A stretch of 64,000 nucleotides of DNA from PGYR01 sp048267165 (GTDB lineage: Bacteria; Bacteroidota; Ignavibacteria; Kapaibacteriales; UBA2268), in contig JBLWYD010000004.1 in assembly GCA_048267165.1 (NCBI GenBank), positions 1-64,000 on the forward strand, given 5' to 3'. Positions within the stretch are counted from its first letter, which is position 1. Each line of letters opens with the position of its first letter. The translations under genes and the position numbers were made by a program. This document shows positions 9,913-19,351 of this stretch, piece by piece. The notes below the pieces were generated by a model. The model did no database searches and had not been told where the DNA came from. It was given only the letters and a program-made list of their open reading frames with translations.

Positions 9913-9975
9913 AATGTAAAACTCCTTATATTTGAAAAATAATATTTGTACAATATAAGTAGTTTGAATGACAAA

Positions 9976-10314
9976 GTGAAAATTTTGTGGTTGATTTTAG
10001 TACCTTTTTATATTAATTCTTGTAGCTACGAGCAACAGGATAGTATAGAATTTACTAATCGTATTGACAAAATTGTTGTTGATAGTCTGAAAGAAGTTTC
10101 TAGTCAGAATATGAAAGATAAAATAGAAAAATCCATATCTCATCTTGTCAAAATAATAGAAAGGAACGAGAATAAAATATCGAATTGGGAATTAGATTTA
10201 ACTTATGCAGACTCAATTGAAAGTAATGAATTACAAATAGATATAAATCAAATGAAGAACAGAATTATTATTCAAAAGGAGCGATTGAGGCGTCTTAAAA
10301 GTAAAGACGATTAG
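9976..10314 (+). CDS. Small putative lipoprotein, probable GTG start
   Basis: The frame runs from a TTG at 9946, but no ATG occurs early. A GTG at 9976 gives a compact signal peptide (VKILWLILVPFYINSC) with lipobox-like INSC, so I chose it; TTG at 9946 or 9964 is possible. The mature part, of about 95 residues, is highly charged and probably helical or coiled coil (Lys/Glu/Asn-rich, ending RLRRLKSKDD). The function is unknown. A TATATTTG element lies at 9927-9934. The stop codon overlaps the end of the convergent PorV-like gene by 4 bp. Confidence 0.55.
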   Translation: MKILWLILVPFYINSCSYEQQDSIEFTNRIDKIVVDSLKEVSSQNMKDKIEKSISHLVKIIERNENKISNWELDLTYADSIESNELQIDINQMKNRIIIQKERLRRLKSKDD

Positions 10315-11246
10315 AGTTCTAAAGCTAAGCTAAACCTATGCAAACCAATAGAAGCACCATACTCAGCATAACCGTAATCAAAGTCAACATCTTCAAATTT
10401 GATACCAATACCACCACTTAATCCAGAAAGTCCTTTGTTAGCATCAGCTGATGCAAAGTTTCTTATTTGATTATCATAACCAGCTCTAAGGTTAATTACT
10501 TTACTTAAGTATAATTCACCACCTATTGCAAAGTTCTTGAATCTATCTAAGAATCCATCAACGTCATCTGCAAGATGGTGAAAAGATAAGTTTATAAGCA
10601 ATGGAAGGCCCTTTAATCTATGATTGACACCAATTCTAGCATCAGCAGGAAGTGTAGCACTTTGACCATTCAATGAGCTCATTTCTGTACCTAAATGGAG
10701 TAGAGAAACACCAATATTAGTTCTATCATTTACTCTGTAGAACATACCTGCGTCAACAGCAAATGCTGAAGAGCTTTGAGATTCCAGAGTAAGGTAAATA
10801 AATTTACCTGTAACCCCGTAGTACCAGTTTGAGTCTAACTCATTAGAATAAGTAACTCCGAATGATAAATCGGACCCTGAGAAACCATTACCATAAAGTT
10901 TACCTTCATCGTCTAGATAATCGAAAGAGCCGTAGCTATTGAAATTGATTTGTGCAGCTAATGAAGCACCATCAAGATCAAATTGATTAATATTATATAC
11001 TATATTACCAGAGTTAATATCGAGTACATGTTTTGAGAATGTAGTAGAAAGAGTTTTATCATTTGCAGATTGCAAGAGTGCAGGATTGAAGAATATAAGA
11101 GAAGCATCTTCTTCTATCGAAACAACCGCGTTACCAAGAGCAGCGGCTCTGGCGGTAGAATTAAATCTAATAAAATTGTAAGGAGTATCGTCTGCGAACA
11201 TATTAGTAACAGTTAACATCAATAGTGCTAATATCGTCTTTTTCAT
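10311..11246 (-). CDS. PorV/PorQ-family outer-membrane barrel protein
   Basis: A 311-residue protein with a signal peptide (MKKTILALLMLTVTNMFA). The N-terminal block NSTARAAALGNAVVSIEEDASLIFFNPALL is the FadL-like PorV/PorQ signature (GxA, then N-P-A-L). Many amphipathic strands follow, ending in HRFSLALEL, a typical barrel end. PorV and PorQ are T9SS outer-membrane partners, PorV shuttling cargo to the attachment complex. PorQ-like is my preferred reading, but the family is broad. Five proteins with T9SS-type tails in this window give it a plausible job. It follows the thioesterase gene in the parAB direction. Confidence 0.75.
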   Translation of the reverse strand: MKKTILALLMLTVTNMFADDTPYNFIRFNSTARAAALGNAVVSIEEDASLIFFNPALLQSANDKTLSTTFSKHVLDINSGNIVYNINQFDLDGASLAAQINFNSYGSFDYLDDEGKLYGNGFSGSDLSFGVTYSNELDSNWYYGVTGKFIYLTLESQSSSAFAVDAGMFYRVNDRTNIGVSLLHLGTEMSSLNGQSATLPADARIGVNHRLKGLPLLINLSFHHLADDVDGFLDRFKNFAIGGELYLSKVINLRAGYDNQIRNFASADANKGLSGLSGGIGIKFEDVDFDYGYAEYGASIGLHRFSLALEL

Positions 11247-11287
11247 TTATTATTTGCCTTTTTTCTTCAGTAATAAAGTAAAGATAT

Positions 11288-11701
11288 TTATAGTTTACCT
11301 AAGTGTTTTTGTAATAGTTCTACATACATTTTGGGTGGTCTAACTGGTTTCATTGTTTCTGCATTTGCGAAAACATGATTAGTATAACCTTCTGCAATTA
11401 ATATATTATTGCAACTTATAGTATATATAAACTGAATTTTAACAGATAAAGTTTCATCAAGCCGTGCTTTTATTTCTAATACATCATCGTAGTAAGCTGG
11501 TTTTATATACTTTACATAAGCATCTATTACTGGTAATATAAGGCCATTTTTCTCAACTTCTGTATATGCCAAACCCAAATGCCTCATCAGCTCATTTCTA
11601 CCTATCTCAAAATATGATAGGTAATTACCATTATACACCACACCCATTTTATCAGTATCTGCGTATATAACTCTTCTATTTGATGAAAACTCTAAACTCA
11701 A
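11288..11701 (-). CDS. Acyl-CoA thioesterase, YbgC/FadM hotdog type
   Basis: A 137-residue hotdog-fold protein. The motif RVIYADTDKMGVVYNGNYLSYFE carries the catalytic Asp and the HxxY-equivalent region (here NGNYLSYFE) of the 4-hydroxybenzoyl-CoA thioesterase/YbgC family. Length and the position of the motif near the N-terminus are normal. The start is a TTG whose last bases overlap the parB stop codon (TTGA), which implies translational coupling. Substrates are probably short- or medium-chain acyl-CoAs; this is inferred from the family only. Confidence 0.85.
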   Translation of the reverse strand: MSLEFSSNRRVIYADTDKMGVVYNGNYLSYFEIGRNELMRHLGLAYTEVEKNGLILPVIDAYVKYIKPAYYDDVLEIKARLDETLSVKIQFIYTISCNNILIAEGYTNHVFANAETMKPVRPPKMYVELLQKHLGKL

Positions 11702-12585
11702 TCTAATAACTCTAATATTCTGTTAAGATCTTTTTTTGAATAGTAATTAATTACTATTGAACCTTTCTCATTTTTCTTAAATTTTATTTTTACTTCAGTA
11801 CCAAACTTATTTCTAAGGTTATCTTCTGTATCATCAATTATCGCCTTCAATTCTTGAGAAAGCTCTTCTTTCTCTTTATCATCTTTGTTTGTTAGCTTAC
11901 CGAAATTCTTTACGTAGTTCTCAGTTTCTCGGACAGAAAGCTCGCTCTCAACTATGTGTTTCCATGCTTTTATGATACTAGGAATATCGCTCAATCCAAG
12001 TAAAGTTCTAGCGTGTCCACCAGATATTTCATTTTGAGAAAGACTTTTTTGTACTACATCAGGTAGGTTGAGTAACCTAAGGTTATTAGTAACAGTAGTT
12101 CTGTTCTTTCCTACTTTTTTAGCTACTTCTTCCTGAGTTAGTTTGAATTCATCTATTAATCGTTTGTAGCTTATTGCTATTTCAATAGGATTAAGGTCTT
12201 CTCTTTGCAAGTTTTCAATAATAGCAAACTGAAGCATTTGCTCATCATCAACATTCTCTTTTATATAGGCAGGTATTTCTTTCAGACCAATTAGTTTAGA
12301 TGCTCTGTAACGACGCTCACCAGAGATTAGCTCAAAATGCTCATCAACTCGACGTACTGAAATAGGTTGAATCAATCCATGAGTCTTGATAGATTCAGCT
12401 AACTCTTCCAAGGCTGTTTGATCAAATTCCTTTCGTGGTTGCCATGGGTTTATTCTAATTTTTTTAATTGGAATACTCGAACTAGAACCAGCATTTTTTT
12501 GGGCTTCTACTTCGTTGTCTTCTTCTCTTTCTATATTTGGAATTAAGGCACTAAGCCCTCTCCCCAATCCTTTCTTTTTAACCAT
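11698..12585 (-). CDS. parB: Chromosome partitioning protein ParB
   Basis: A 295-residue protein with KKKGLGRGLSALIP at the N-terminus (the ParA-contact region). It has the CTP-binding/clamp motif GERRYRASK, the INPWQPRKEF box, and a helix-turn-helix (TQEEVAKKVGKNRTTVTNNL) for binding parS. The dimerisation segment is at the C-terminus. It lies 7 bp after parA, so the pair is an operon. ParB loads SMC and organises the origin region in most bacteria. I found no obvious parS 16-mer nearby by eye. Confidence 0.96.
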   Translation of the reverse strand: MVKKKGLGRGLSALIPNIEREEDNEVEAQKNAGSSSSIPIKKIRINPWQPRKEFDQTALEELAESIKTHGLIQPISVRRVDEHFELISGERRYRASKLIGLKEIPAYIKENVDDEQMLQFAIIENLQREDLNPIEIAISYKRLIDEFKLTQEEVAKKVGKNRTTVTNNLRLLNLPDVVQKSLSQNEISGGHARTLLGLSDIPSIIKAWKHIVESELSVRETENYVKNFGKLTNKDDKEKEELSQELKAIIDDTEDNLRNKFGTEVKIKFKKNEKGSIVINYYSKKDLNRILELLD

Positions 12586-12592
12586 GCTAATA

Positions 12593-13363
12593 TTATATTT
12601 TCGAGTTTTTAATTATTTCTTTTGCCAATGCTAAATAGTTTTGTGAGCCCTTCGAAACAGCATCATATAGAATTACTGGTTTACCGTGACTAGGTGATTC
12701 AGATAATCTCACATTTCTGCTGATAATCGTTTTGAATACTTTATCTGTAAAGTGTTTTTTAACTTCATCAACAACTTCATTAGAAAGGTTTAACCTGCTA
12801 TCGTACATAGTTAGCAGTACACCCTCTATTTCCAAATCATCATTAAGATGTTTACGTACTATACTTATTGTGTTAAGTAACTGCCCTAACCCTTCTAACG
12901 CGTAATACTCACATTGAACAGGGATAAGAACGCTATCAGATGCAGTTAATGCATTCAAAGTTAGTAAGCCTAATGAAGGAGGACAATCAATTATTATGAA
13001 ATCGTATTTTTTTTCAAGAGCATCGAATTTATTCTTTAACTGTAACTCTCTATTCTTACGAGAAATCATTTCAATTTCAGCACCAACTAAATCTATATGA
13101 GAAGGAATCAGCTTTAGGAATTCTAGCTCAGTATCAACAGTTGCATCGTCTATCGAGTCTTCATTTACCAGTACATCATAGCTTGATATTTCTTGACTTT
13201 TCGAATCTATTCCCAAACCAGCAGTGGCGTTGGCTTGTGGGTCCAAATCTAAAAGTAAAACCTTCTTTTCTAATGCAGCTAACGATGCAGCAATATTCAC
13301 TGCTGAAGTAGTCTTACCTACTCCACCCTTCTGATTTGCAACTGAAATTATTCTATTGTTCAT
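12593..13363 (-). CDS. parA: Chromosome partitioning ATPase ParA (Soj)
   Basis: A 256-residue deviant-Walker ATPase. KGGVGKTTSAVNIAA is the P-loop with the signature lysine, VLLLDLDPQANAT the Walker A' motif, and FIIIDCPPSLGLLTLNAL the Walker B. The length matches chromosomal Soj proteins, and there is no N-terminal HTH as seen in plasmid ParA. ParA drives origin segregation through ATP-dependent nucleoid binding that ParB resets. It is the first gene of parA-parB-thioesterase-PorV-like. Confidence 0.97.
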   Translation of the reverse strand: MNNRIISVANQKGGVGKTTSAVNIAASLAALEKKVLLLDLDPQANATAGLGIDSKSQEISSYDVLVNEDSIDDATVDTELEFLKLIPSHIDLVGAEIEMISRKNRELQLKNKFDALEKKYDFIIIDCPPSLGLLTLNALTASDSVLIPVQCEYYALEGLGQLLNTISIVRKHLNDDLEIEGVLLTMYDSRLNLSNEVVDEVKKHFTDKVFKTIISRNVRLSESPSHGKPVILYDAVSKGSQNYLALAKEIIKNSKI

Positions 13364-13426
13364 CTAATTTATCAATCAATTTAAGATTTATTTTTTGCTG
13401 TTTAAAACTTTAGAAATTAAAAATAA

Positions 13427-13463
13427 AAAACCCCTAATCCTATCAATTGGAAAAGGGGTTTAT
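13427..13463 (-). terminator. Terminator of the VWA protein gene
   Basis: On the minus strand AAACCCC pairs with GGGGTTT across a loop of about 20 bases and is followed by a T-rich run (the A tract at 13421-13430 of the plus strand). It lies 18 bp downstream of the VWA gene stop and just upstream of parA. Confidence 0.75.
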
Positions 13464-13480
13464 AACTTTTTAGAATTGTA

Positions 13481-16400
13481 CTATTTTATAATAGCTATTT
13501 TCTTGTAAAACTCTTGTGTTGGAGTTTGGAAATATATAAGATAATAACCTGTATTCAAAGATTCTATTCCAAATGGAACGCTATAACTACCCTCAGCAGA
13601 TATAATACGTTCATCTAGACTAATTTTATTACCAATCATATCAAATACATTAACAGTATGTAAACCTTTCTCAACAGTAGAAAGTTCAATACTTGTATTT
13701 GATATTATAGGGTTTTGAATCAATTTAACAGATGGCTGTATCTCAGAAAGAGTGAATAATCTTAAATGTCCACCTTCTTCACAAACACCAGTTAGAGTGA
13801 ATTCTGCCGTATCAAGTACGAAATCAGCAATACCACCAGAAAGTACATCTACTGATTTTATTTCAATTTTAGAAATTTGCTTATTACCAAGTTTCGCTAT
13901 CATTGGTATATTAGCGAATGCAAATTGTGCTTGTACTTGATTATTCTTAGATTTTTTAGCAAATACTATTTCACCAGTTATATCTAACTCAGCTATATCT
14001 TCAGAAATAATAGTTTGAGCTCTATCAGTCGGTTGCATAACAGTATAGTTATACTGAATCACTATTCGTAGATCTTTATGCAACTGCTCGTCTAGATTAT
14101 CATTTTTGTCAAGTATATTTACAGGTAATATAAAATTCTCCCCTGGTGATGCCGAAAGAGCTTCAGTCGTTGCTTCACCTTGTACTAATATCAAATCAAA
14201 TTTACCATCACCTGAAACAAGCTGAGATGATTGACTACCAGCACTATTAAGTGCATCGGCTTTCGTAAAGCTTAAAGGAGTTGTTTTAGTTGGTAAACTG
14301 TTCAACACCTTAAATTGCATATTATAGATTTGATTACCAGTAAAAGGTGTATTGAGATTAAACTTATGAGCAACTTGATTAGTTCCTACTAAAGTTCCGT
14401 TTAAAGGACTTAGTAAAGTCGCATCGAACTGAACAGTAAATTCAACTGAGCTAGTACCGGATGAAAGGAACCCACCTTGACCATTCAAAGTAACAGGTAT
14501 GGTTGTAATTCTACCAATGTAATCTTTATTATCATTTCCAATCGAGATATCTGCCTTAGATAATGTTGGTGTACCTTCTACACTAATATCGTCTAAAGTT
14601 ACAATACATGGTTGATTAATAACTAAATATAGTATTCCAGTCTTTTTAACAGGATTGCTAGCATTAGGAGTATAAGTTATGTCTAATGGATATGTACCGC
14701 TTCCTGGAACTGTAAAACTAGTAGCGCTAACATTAAACTCTGGTATAGGAGTTTGAGTAGCATCACCGACATAAGCATCTACAACATCATAAGCAGCTGT
14801 ATTTGGATTAGTAATATCAACAGAGCCTGTTTCATCGGTTCCAATGACAGAAACAATTGAAATAGCTTTACTATCTACTTCAGGTGAATTAATAGATCCA
14901 GATACATTGACCTTCTTAATTACATTACCGCACTCACTTGTAAATGTGATTTCTCCGTTATATGTATTATTAACACCTGATTCGAAACTTATAGTTACAA
15001 CAGCACTTCCAGAAGCCAGATCATAGCTAACCAAATTTGTTTTGAATTCTGGTAAATTTGAAGTTGCATTTACTTTATAGCCAAATGAACTAACATTACT
15101 TAATGTAACAGTCTTTGTAGTCGGATTACCAACGTTACCACATTGTTCAGCAAAAATAAGATTTGGTTCTGAAACATTATAATTGACTGCTAACATTTTC
15201 CCTTCTAGCTTAGCACTATAAGGACTATTGTCAGAATCATTTGTGAATATCAAATTTGTTGTTTGAACTCCATTAGCTTGAGGTGTAAAGTCAACTGTAA
15301 CATCAACAATATTACTACTATTAGCAGGAACTTTTAGTGTAGTAGGTCCTGTGTATGTGAAGTTAGTTGCATCTTGTAAAGCTATGTTTGAAATATTTAA
15401 TTCAACCGGGCCTTCATTTTTTACTTCAACTGTAATAGTAGATTTAGGGTTAACACAGTTTACATCAGCAAATAAAGCAGCAGTAGCAGCAATTTGAGGT
15501 TTACCAGCACCGCCTCCTTTTAACTTCGCTTCAAAATCGCCTTTATTAGTTTTCACTGTATATAAGGCCTCTCTATCGCCTTGGTCAGTTGGTCTGAATG
15601 TAGCTTCAATATCAATACATTCACCCGGTGCAAGTGTTTTAGTTTGGCTAGTAACACTAAAATCAGTTTGATGTGCACCACCTGAAACAAGTATATTATT
15701 TACAGTTAATTGCTCATCTGTAAGATTACAAAACCTCTGCGTAAATGTTTTCTGTTCTTGGTCACCTTGATTTATATTCGCGAATATAATATCTTCAGCA
15801 AATATAAATCCAGTTCTTGGCGTCATAGTCAAACCTGAGCAACCAGATCCTTCAAAGTTAATAGTTCCACCATAGAATTCTCTATTCTCAGGTTTGATAG
15901 AAACTTTGATTACCCTAGAGTCACCTTTATTCAGAGTAAAAGGAGGAGCAGAGCCACCCCAATTAGTTACAGAAAAAATGTTAGCTGGAGCTGCATTGAA
16001 TCCAGTTATTTTCAACTTATTTTTTTCTGCTTTGATTGTTACATCAATATCTTTTGCGACATTTAATGTTTGGTTTATTTCTAAAAAACTACGATTAGTA
16101 ATATCTAAGTGTGGTTTTAGAGCATCTGAAATTGTATAAGTTTTTGTATCCGATACTGGAGGATTAAAACCAGAATAAGTAAGTTCTATTTCGCCATCAT
16201 TACAATCGGATTCAAAGTCAATATAACATGGAGCTGGAGTACCAAAACCTTTTGCACTTTGTAAAATTTGAGAATAAATATCTGAAACTTGTTGTTCATT
16301 TAACAAATTCTCGAAATATTTTCCACCCGTTCCTTCTGCAATTGCTTTCAGTTTTATTTTAGAATCATGATCTTGAGAAGAATCATCTGGATCAGGAGCT

Positions 16401-17113
16401 GTTGGCCCAATACTTAAAGCAAATATGGTAGTATTTGTAGAAGCAGCTTTGCTCGAAACTAGACCAGTCTGAAAATCCAAGTGTTTTATATTCTCTTGAT
16501 GATAACCATCATTCATAAAAACTATTACAGGTTTATATTGCGCTTTTGAAACAAGTGAGAATGCACCACCTGTGTAAGCAGGTTTATCACCCAAAAATGC
16601 AGCATTATAGTTTGTTCCACCTTCAGCTGTATATTTATTTAAATCATTTTTTAGTGAATCTTTATCTGTAGTAAAATCTCTAATATCGTATTGGAAAAAT
16701 TCTTTTGTAAAATAACACATTGTAGCTTCAAACTGTCCTTCTGGTAACTGATCTATAAATGTTCGAGCTACACTTTTGATTACTTCTAATCTTGATGGAG
16801 GTGTGCCACTCTGATTTGAAATATTCTTACCCATAGAAGTAGAAGCATCAAAAACCAATATTAAAGAGAATCTAGCCTCATCTGGTGGACAAGTAGGAGA
16901 GGTAAATGGGGTGTTTATACCCAAATCTTTCAACTCGAAATCTAAATCACTTAGATTCCTTATTTCTACACCACCAGCATCTTTCACTCTGAATTCAGCT
17001 CGGAGAGTAGGAAAATTTGTTGTAACTACTCTTTCTACTTCTATAGATTGTGCGAATACCATATTACTACAAGAAAGTAATAACAAGTAAATTAAAAGTT
17101 TAATATTTTTCAT
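13481..17113 (-). CDS. Giant secreted VWA protein with anchor-D-like repeats and T9SS-type tail
   Basis: A 1210-residue protein with a signal peptide (cut near VFAQS). A von Willebrand A domain spans about residues 75-290; its metal site (MIDAS) DASTSMG is intact at 89-95, with a later GGTNYNAAF and FMNDGYH. A cysteine-containing module follows (PCYIDFESDC), then several anchor-D-like beta-sandwich repeats between about 300 and 840. A cohesin-like/DUF-type sandwich comes next, and the C-terminal 80 residues form a T9SS tail (VNVFDMIGNKI, ending FYKKIAIIK). A surface adhesion or ligand-binding role is inferred. It lies 59 bp downstream of the OmpA-type gene and shares layout with the 41.9-45.7 kb protein. 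Confidence 0.85.
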   Translation of the reverse strand: MKNIKLLIYLLLLSCSNMVFAQSIEVERVVTTNFPTLRAEFRVKDAGGVEIRNLSDLDFELKDLGINTPFTSPTCPPDEARFSLILVFDASTSMGKNISNQSGTPPSRLEVIKSVARTFIDQLPEGQFEATMCYFTKEFFQYDIRDFTTDKDSLKNDLNKYTAEGGTNYNAAFLGDKPAYTGGAFSLVSKAQYKPVIVFMNDGYHQENIKHLDFQTGLVSSKAASTNTTIFALSIGPTAPDPDDSSQDHDSKIKLKAIAEGTGGKYFENLLNEQQVSDIYSQILQSAKGFGTPAPCYIDFESDCNDGEIELTYSGFNPPVSDTKTYTISDALKPHLDITNRSFLEINQTLNVAKDIDVTIKAEKNKLKITGFNAAPANIFSVTNWGGSAPPFTLNKGDSRVIKVSIKPENREFYGGTINFEGSGCSGLTMTPRTGFIFAEDIIFANINQGDQEQKTFTQRFCNLTDEQLTVNNILVSGGAHQTDFSVTSQTKTLAPGECIDIEATFRPTDQGDREALYTVKTNKGDFEAKLKGGGAGKPQIAATAALFADVNCVNPKSTITVEVKNEGPVELNISNIALQDATNFTYTGPTTLKVPANSSNIVDVTVDFTPQANGVQTTNLIFTNDSDNSPYSAKLEGKMLAVNYNVSEPNLIFAEQCGNVGNPTTKTVTLSNVSSFGYKVNATSNLPEFKTNLVSYDLASGSAVVTISFESGVNNTYNGEITFTSECGNVIKKVNVSGSINSPEVDSKAISIVSVIGTDETGSVDITNPNTAAYDVVDAYVGDATQTPIPEFNVSATSFTVPGSGTYPLDITYTPNASNPVKKTGILYLVINQPCIVTLDDISVEGTPTLSKADISIGNDNKDYIGRITTIPVTLNGQGGFLSSGTSSVEFTVQFDATLLSPLNGTLVGTNQVAHKFNLNTPFTGNQIYNMQFKVLNSLPTKTTPLSFTKADALNSAGSQSSQLVSGDGKFDLILVQGEATTEALSASPGENFILPVNILDKNDNLDEQLHKDLRIVIQYNYTVMQPTDRAQTIISEDIAELDITGEIVFAKKSKNNQVQAQFAFANIPMIAKLGNKQISKIEIKSVDVLSGGIADFVLDTAEFTLTGVCEEGGHLRLFTLSEIQPSVKLIQNPIISNTSIELSTVEKGLHTVNVFDMIGNKISLDERIISAEGSYSVPFGIESLNTGYYLIYFQTPTQEFYKKIAIIK

Positions 17114-17172
17114 TTTTTAGTACCAATTTAATTTCTATTTATTAATAACAGTTCAATTGCGAAATAATTACA

Positions 17173-19227
17173 TTACTCGATAGGAGTTATGATACTAATT
17201 ACAACTGTTCTACTATAGAATCTTCCTTCAGGATAATCATTATCATAAAGTAATTTCTTCTCACCCAAGCCACGAGCGGTTGTTTCAGGGTTTAGTGATA
17301 AGAATTCAGCTACATTGTATGCTCTTCTTTGTGATAATTTTTGATTAGCAATTTCATTACCCAATCTATCAGAATAACCGATAATATCAGGAATAGAATA
17401 ACTTCTCAATCGTTGTTTTGCTTTATCGGCTATGAATATATTTCTTTCATTCAATTCAGCTTGATTATAACCAAAACCAATCATAGAATAAATATCAAAT
17501 TCCTTATCAGGAAGTACATTCTCAAATTTGTATTCGATAGTTACTTGCTCTACTGGTAGTTCCTGTATAGCAGATTCCCACATTTTATTATCATTATCTA
17601 TGATTTGTAGTCTGTATTGCAATGGTTTATCCATAGTCGGGATATAGTCTTGCTCTTTTTCCATTTCCAAATCCCATTCGATAGCTTTGGGTATAGCACC
17701 ATTACCACTAAATGTTTTTAACTCTCTACCATTTTGATAAGTAATAATCTTCCATCTATTAGAACCAACAGCTGATTTTACAACTGGCTTGAATCTAATA
17801 TGTGGTGGATTCGATGTTCTCAAAGTATCTTTGATATTCATCGGCTCAAATATTTGAGGAATATTCGCATTCATCTCAACTCTTCTATTCTCTACTATAC
17901 CATCTGGTTCAGTGATATTAGAAGGGTTCTCTGGTAAATTTTGAGATTTAACTGTAACTCTCGTTGGGTCAATTCCCCATTCATCGACCAAATATTTTTT
18001 AACTGTTTCTGCTCTATCTTTCGATAAACTAATTTTGTCTTTTTCTAGTCCTTGATCCGAATTACATCCTACTAGCTCAATTTTAGCTTGAGGATAGAAC
18101 TGCATTCTTTTTCCAACTATGTTAAGTATCTCATAATAAACTTCCATAGTCTTCAAGTCAAATAATTGCTTGAACGAGAAATTCTCTTTTTCTGCTTCAC
18201 TAATTCTAGAATATCTTTTAGGGATTTCTGCCGAATTTTCACCAAAGAAAACATAATTCAGAAGAGGGTGAATTCTATTAAGGAAGAACTCCTCTACTTT
18301 GATTGAACTTACATCACTTTCCTGTCCGTTCTCATTAACTGATACTGCCAAAATAGACGCATCTAGCTGAGGTACAGCAGGTGGCGGTGGTGGTGGTGGC
18401 AATGGTGGCGGTGGTGGTGGTGGAGGCGGAGGTAATATTTCTTTCTTTTTAATAATATCTCTAGGAGCATATCTAAGCCCCAAACCACCAACTATTGAAT
18501 TAGAAGTCCATCCAAAATCAGGTACAAATGAAGTTAGTCCCAATGACATATCAACAAAAGGTACTAGAAATAAAGTATATGAACTATTCAAAGGTAAATC
18601 ATAAGAAGCACCGAACACTAATGCGGCATCTAATGTCGAAAGGGAAGGTATTTCACCTTCAAAACTGTTTCTAGTTCTAGAGGTATTTCCATTTTCATCT
18701 ACAAATAAACCATTGCTAGGTGAAACAACTTCCTCTACATGCTCATTAAGATTACCACTTAGAAGGTATCCAATTCGGAAACCACCTCGTATTCTAAATT
18801 CATTAGAAAGTTTGAACTCAAGTAATGGTTCTAAAGCAACAGAAGTAATAGCAGCATCGAATCTATGTTCGAACTGAAGTGTTTGTTTATCACCACTTAG
18901 AGTAGTTCCCAATTCTTCTTCAATTCTTGATAATTCGCCACCAAGTTGTAAATACTTAGCACGTAATGACAAATCTATCAAATCACCGAGAGGGAATGAA
19001 TAAAAAGCACCAACATTAATCCCTACACCAGAACCTGTTTCGTATCCAGGACAGCAACTAGGTATTTCTGCGAAACTTTTGAAATCAGCACTATGTAAGT
19101 TAAGTCCAAACCCTGCAAAAACTCCATAACTATCTCTCGGAGTATATGGTTCTTCTGCATATTCCTGTGAGAATAATGGACTTATCGCAATCGAAGCTAA
19201 AAATAAAAAGGTCAATAGTTTGTTCAT
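17173..19227 (-). CDS. Outer-membrane barrel protein with proline-rich linker and two OmpA-like domains
   Basis: A 684-residue protein with a signal peptide (MNKLLTFLFLASIAISPLFSQ). Residues 25-260 form a putative barrel beginning with a CCPGYETGSG motif. A proline tract follows (about 20 residues, nearly all Pro) and then a spacer. The first OmpA-like domain has LSKDRAETVKKYL and ENRRVEM, and the second, C-terminal one has GYSDRLGNE, LSQRRAYNV and GRFYSRTVVI. Both retain the Asp and Arg positions that bind diaminopimelate in OmpA, so anchoring to peptidoglycan is likely. A GGGGGAG-type ribosome site precedes the start. A paralogue is at 34.3 kb. Confidence 0.85.
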   Translation of the reverse strand: MNKLLTFLFLASIAISPLFSQEYAEEPYTPRDSYGVFAGFGLNLHSADFKSFAEIPSCCPGYETGSGVGINVGAFYSFPLGDLIDLSLRAKYLQLGGELSRIEEELGTTLSGDKQTLQFEHRFDAAITSVALEPLLEFKLSNEFRIRGGFRIGYLLSGNLNEHVEEVVSPSNGLFVDENGNTSRTRNSFEGEIPSLSTLDAALVFGASYDLPLNSSYTLFLVPFVDMSLGLTSFVPDFGWTSNSIVGGLGLRYAPRDIIKKKEILPPPPPPPPPPLPPPPPPPAVPQLDASILAVSVNENGQESDVSSIKVEEFFLNRIHPLLNYVFFGENSAEIPKRYSRISEAEKENFSFKQLFDLKTMEVYYEILNIVGKRMQFYPQAKIELVGCNSDQGLEKDKISLSKDRAETVKKYLVDEWGIDPTRVTVKSQNLPENPSNITEPDGIVENRRVEMNANIPQIFEPMNIKDTLRTSNPPHIRFKPVVKSAVGSNRWKIITYQNGRELKTFSGNGAIPKAIEWDLEMEKEQDYIPTMDKPLQYRLQIIDNDNKMWESAIQELPVEQVTIEYKFENVLPDKEFDIYSMIGFGYNQAELNERNIFIADKAKQRLRSYSIPDIIGYSDRLGNEIANQKLSQRRAYNVAEFLSLNPETTARGLGEKKLLYDNDYPEGRFYSRTVVISIITPIE
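18379..18433 (-). repeat. Low-complexity GGN repeat encoding the poly-proline linker
   Basis: A run of GGT/GGC/GGA triplets on the plus strand is read as about 17 proline codons on the minus strand. Such a tract could vary in length by replication slippage in steps of one codon, which would keep the frame. Confidence 0.85.
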
Positions 19228-19351
19228 TCTGTCTCCCCCAAAAAATAGGGAATTAGTTTTTAAAGATTTCTAATTTTCAAAATAAAAAATAATTTCCTAA
19301 AAAGATAACTTTTTGAAAACTACTTGTATTACACATACAATAATTACTAAA

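Noticed and set aside
11690..13480. parS site near parAB
   Set aside because: I looked for a TGTTTCACGTGAAACA-like 16-mer by eye and saw no convincing match in or around the operon; a computed search over the genome would be needed.
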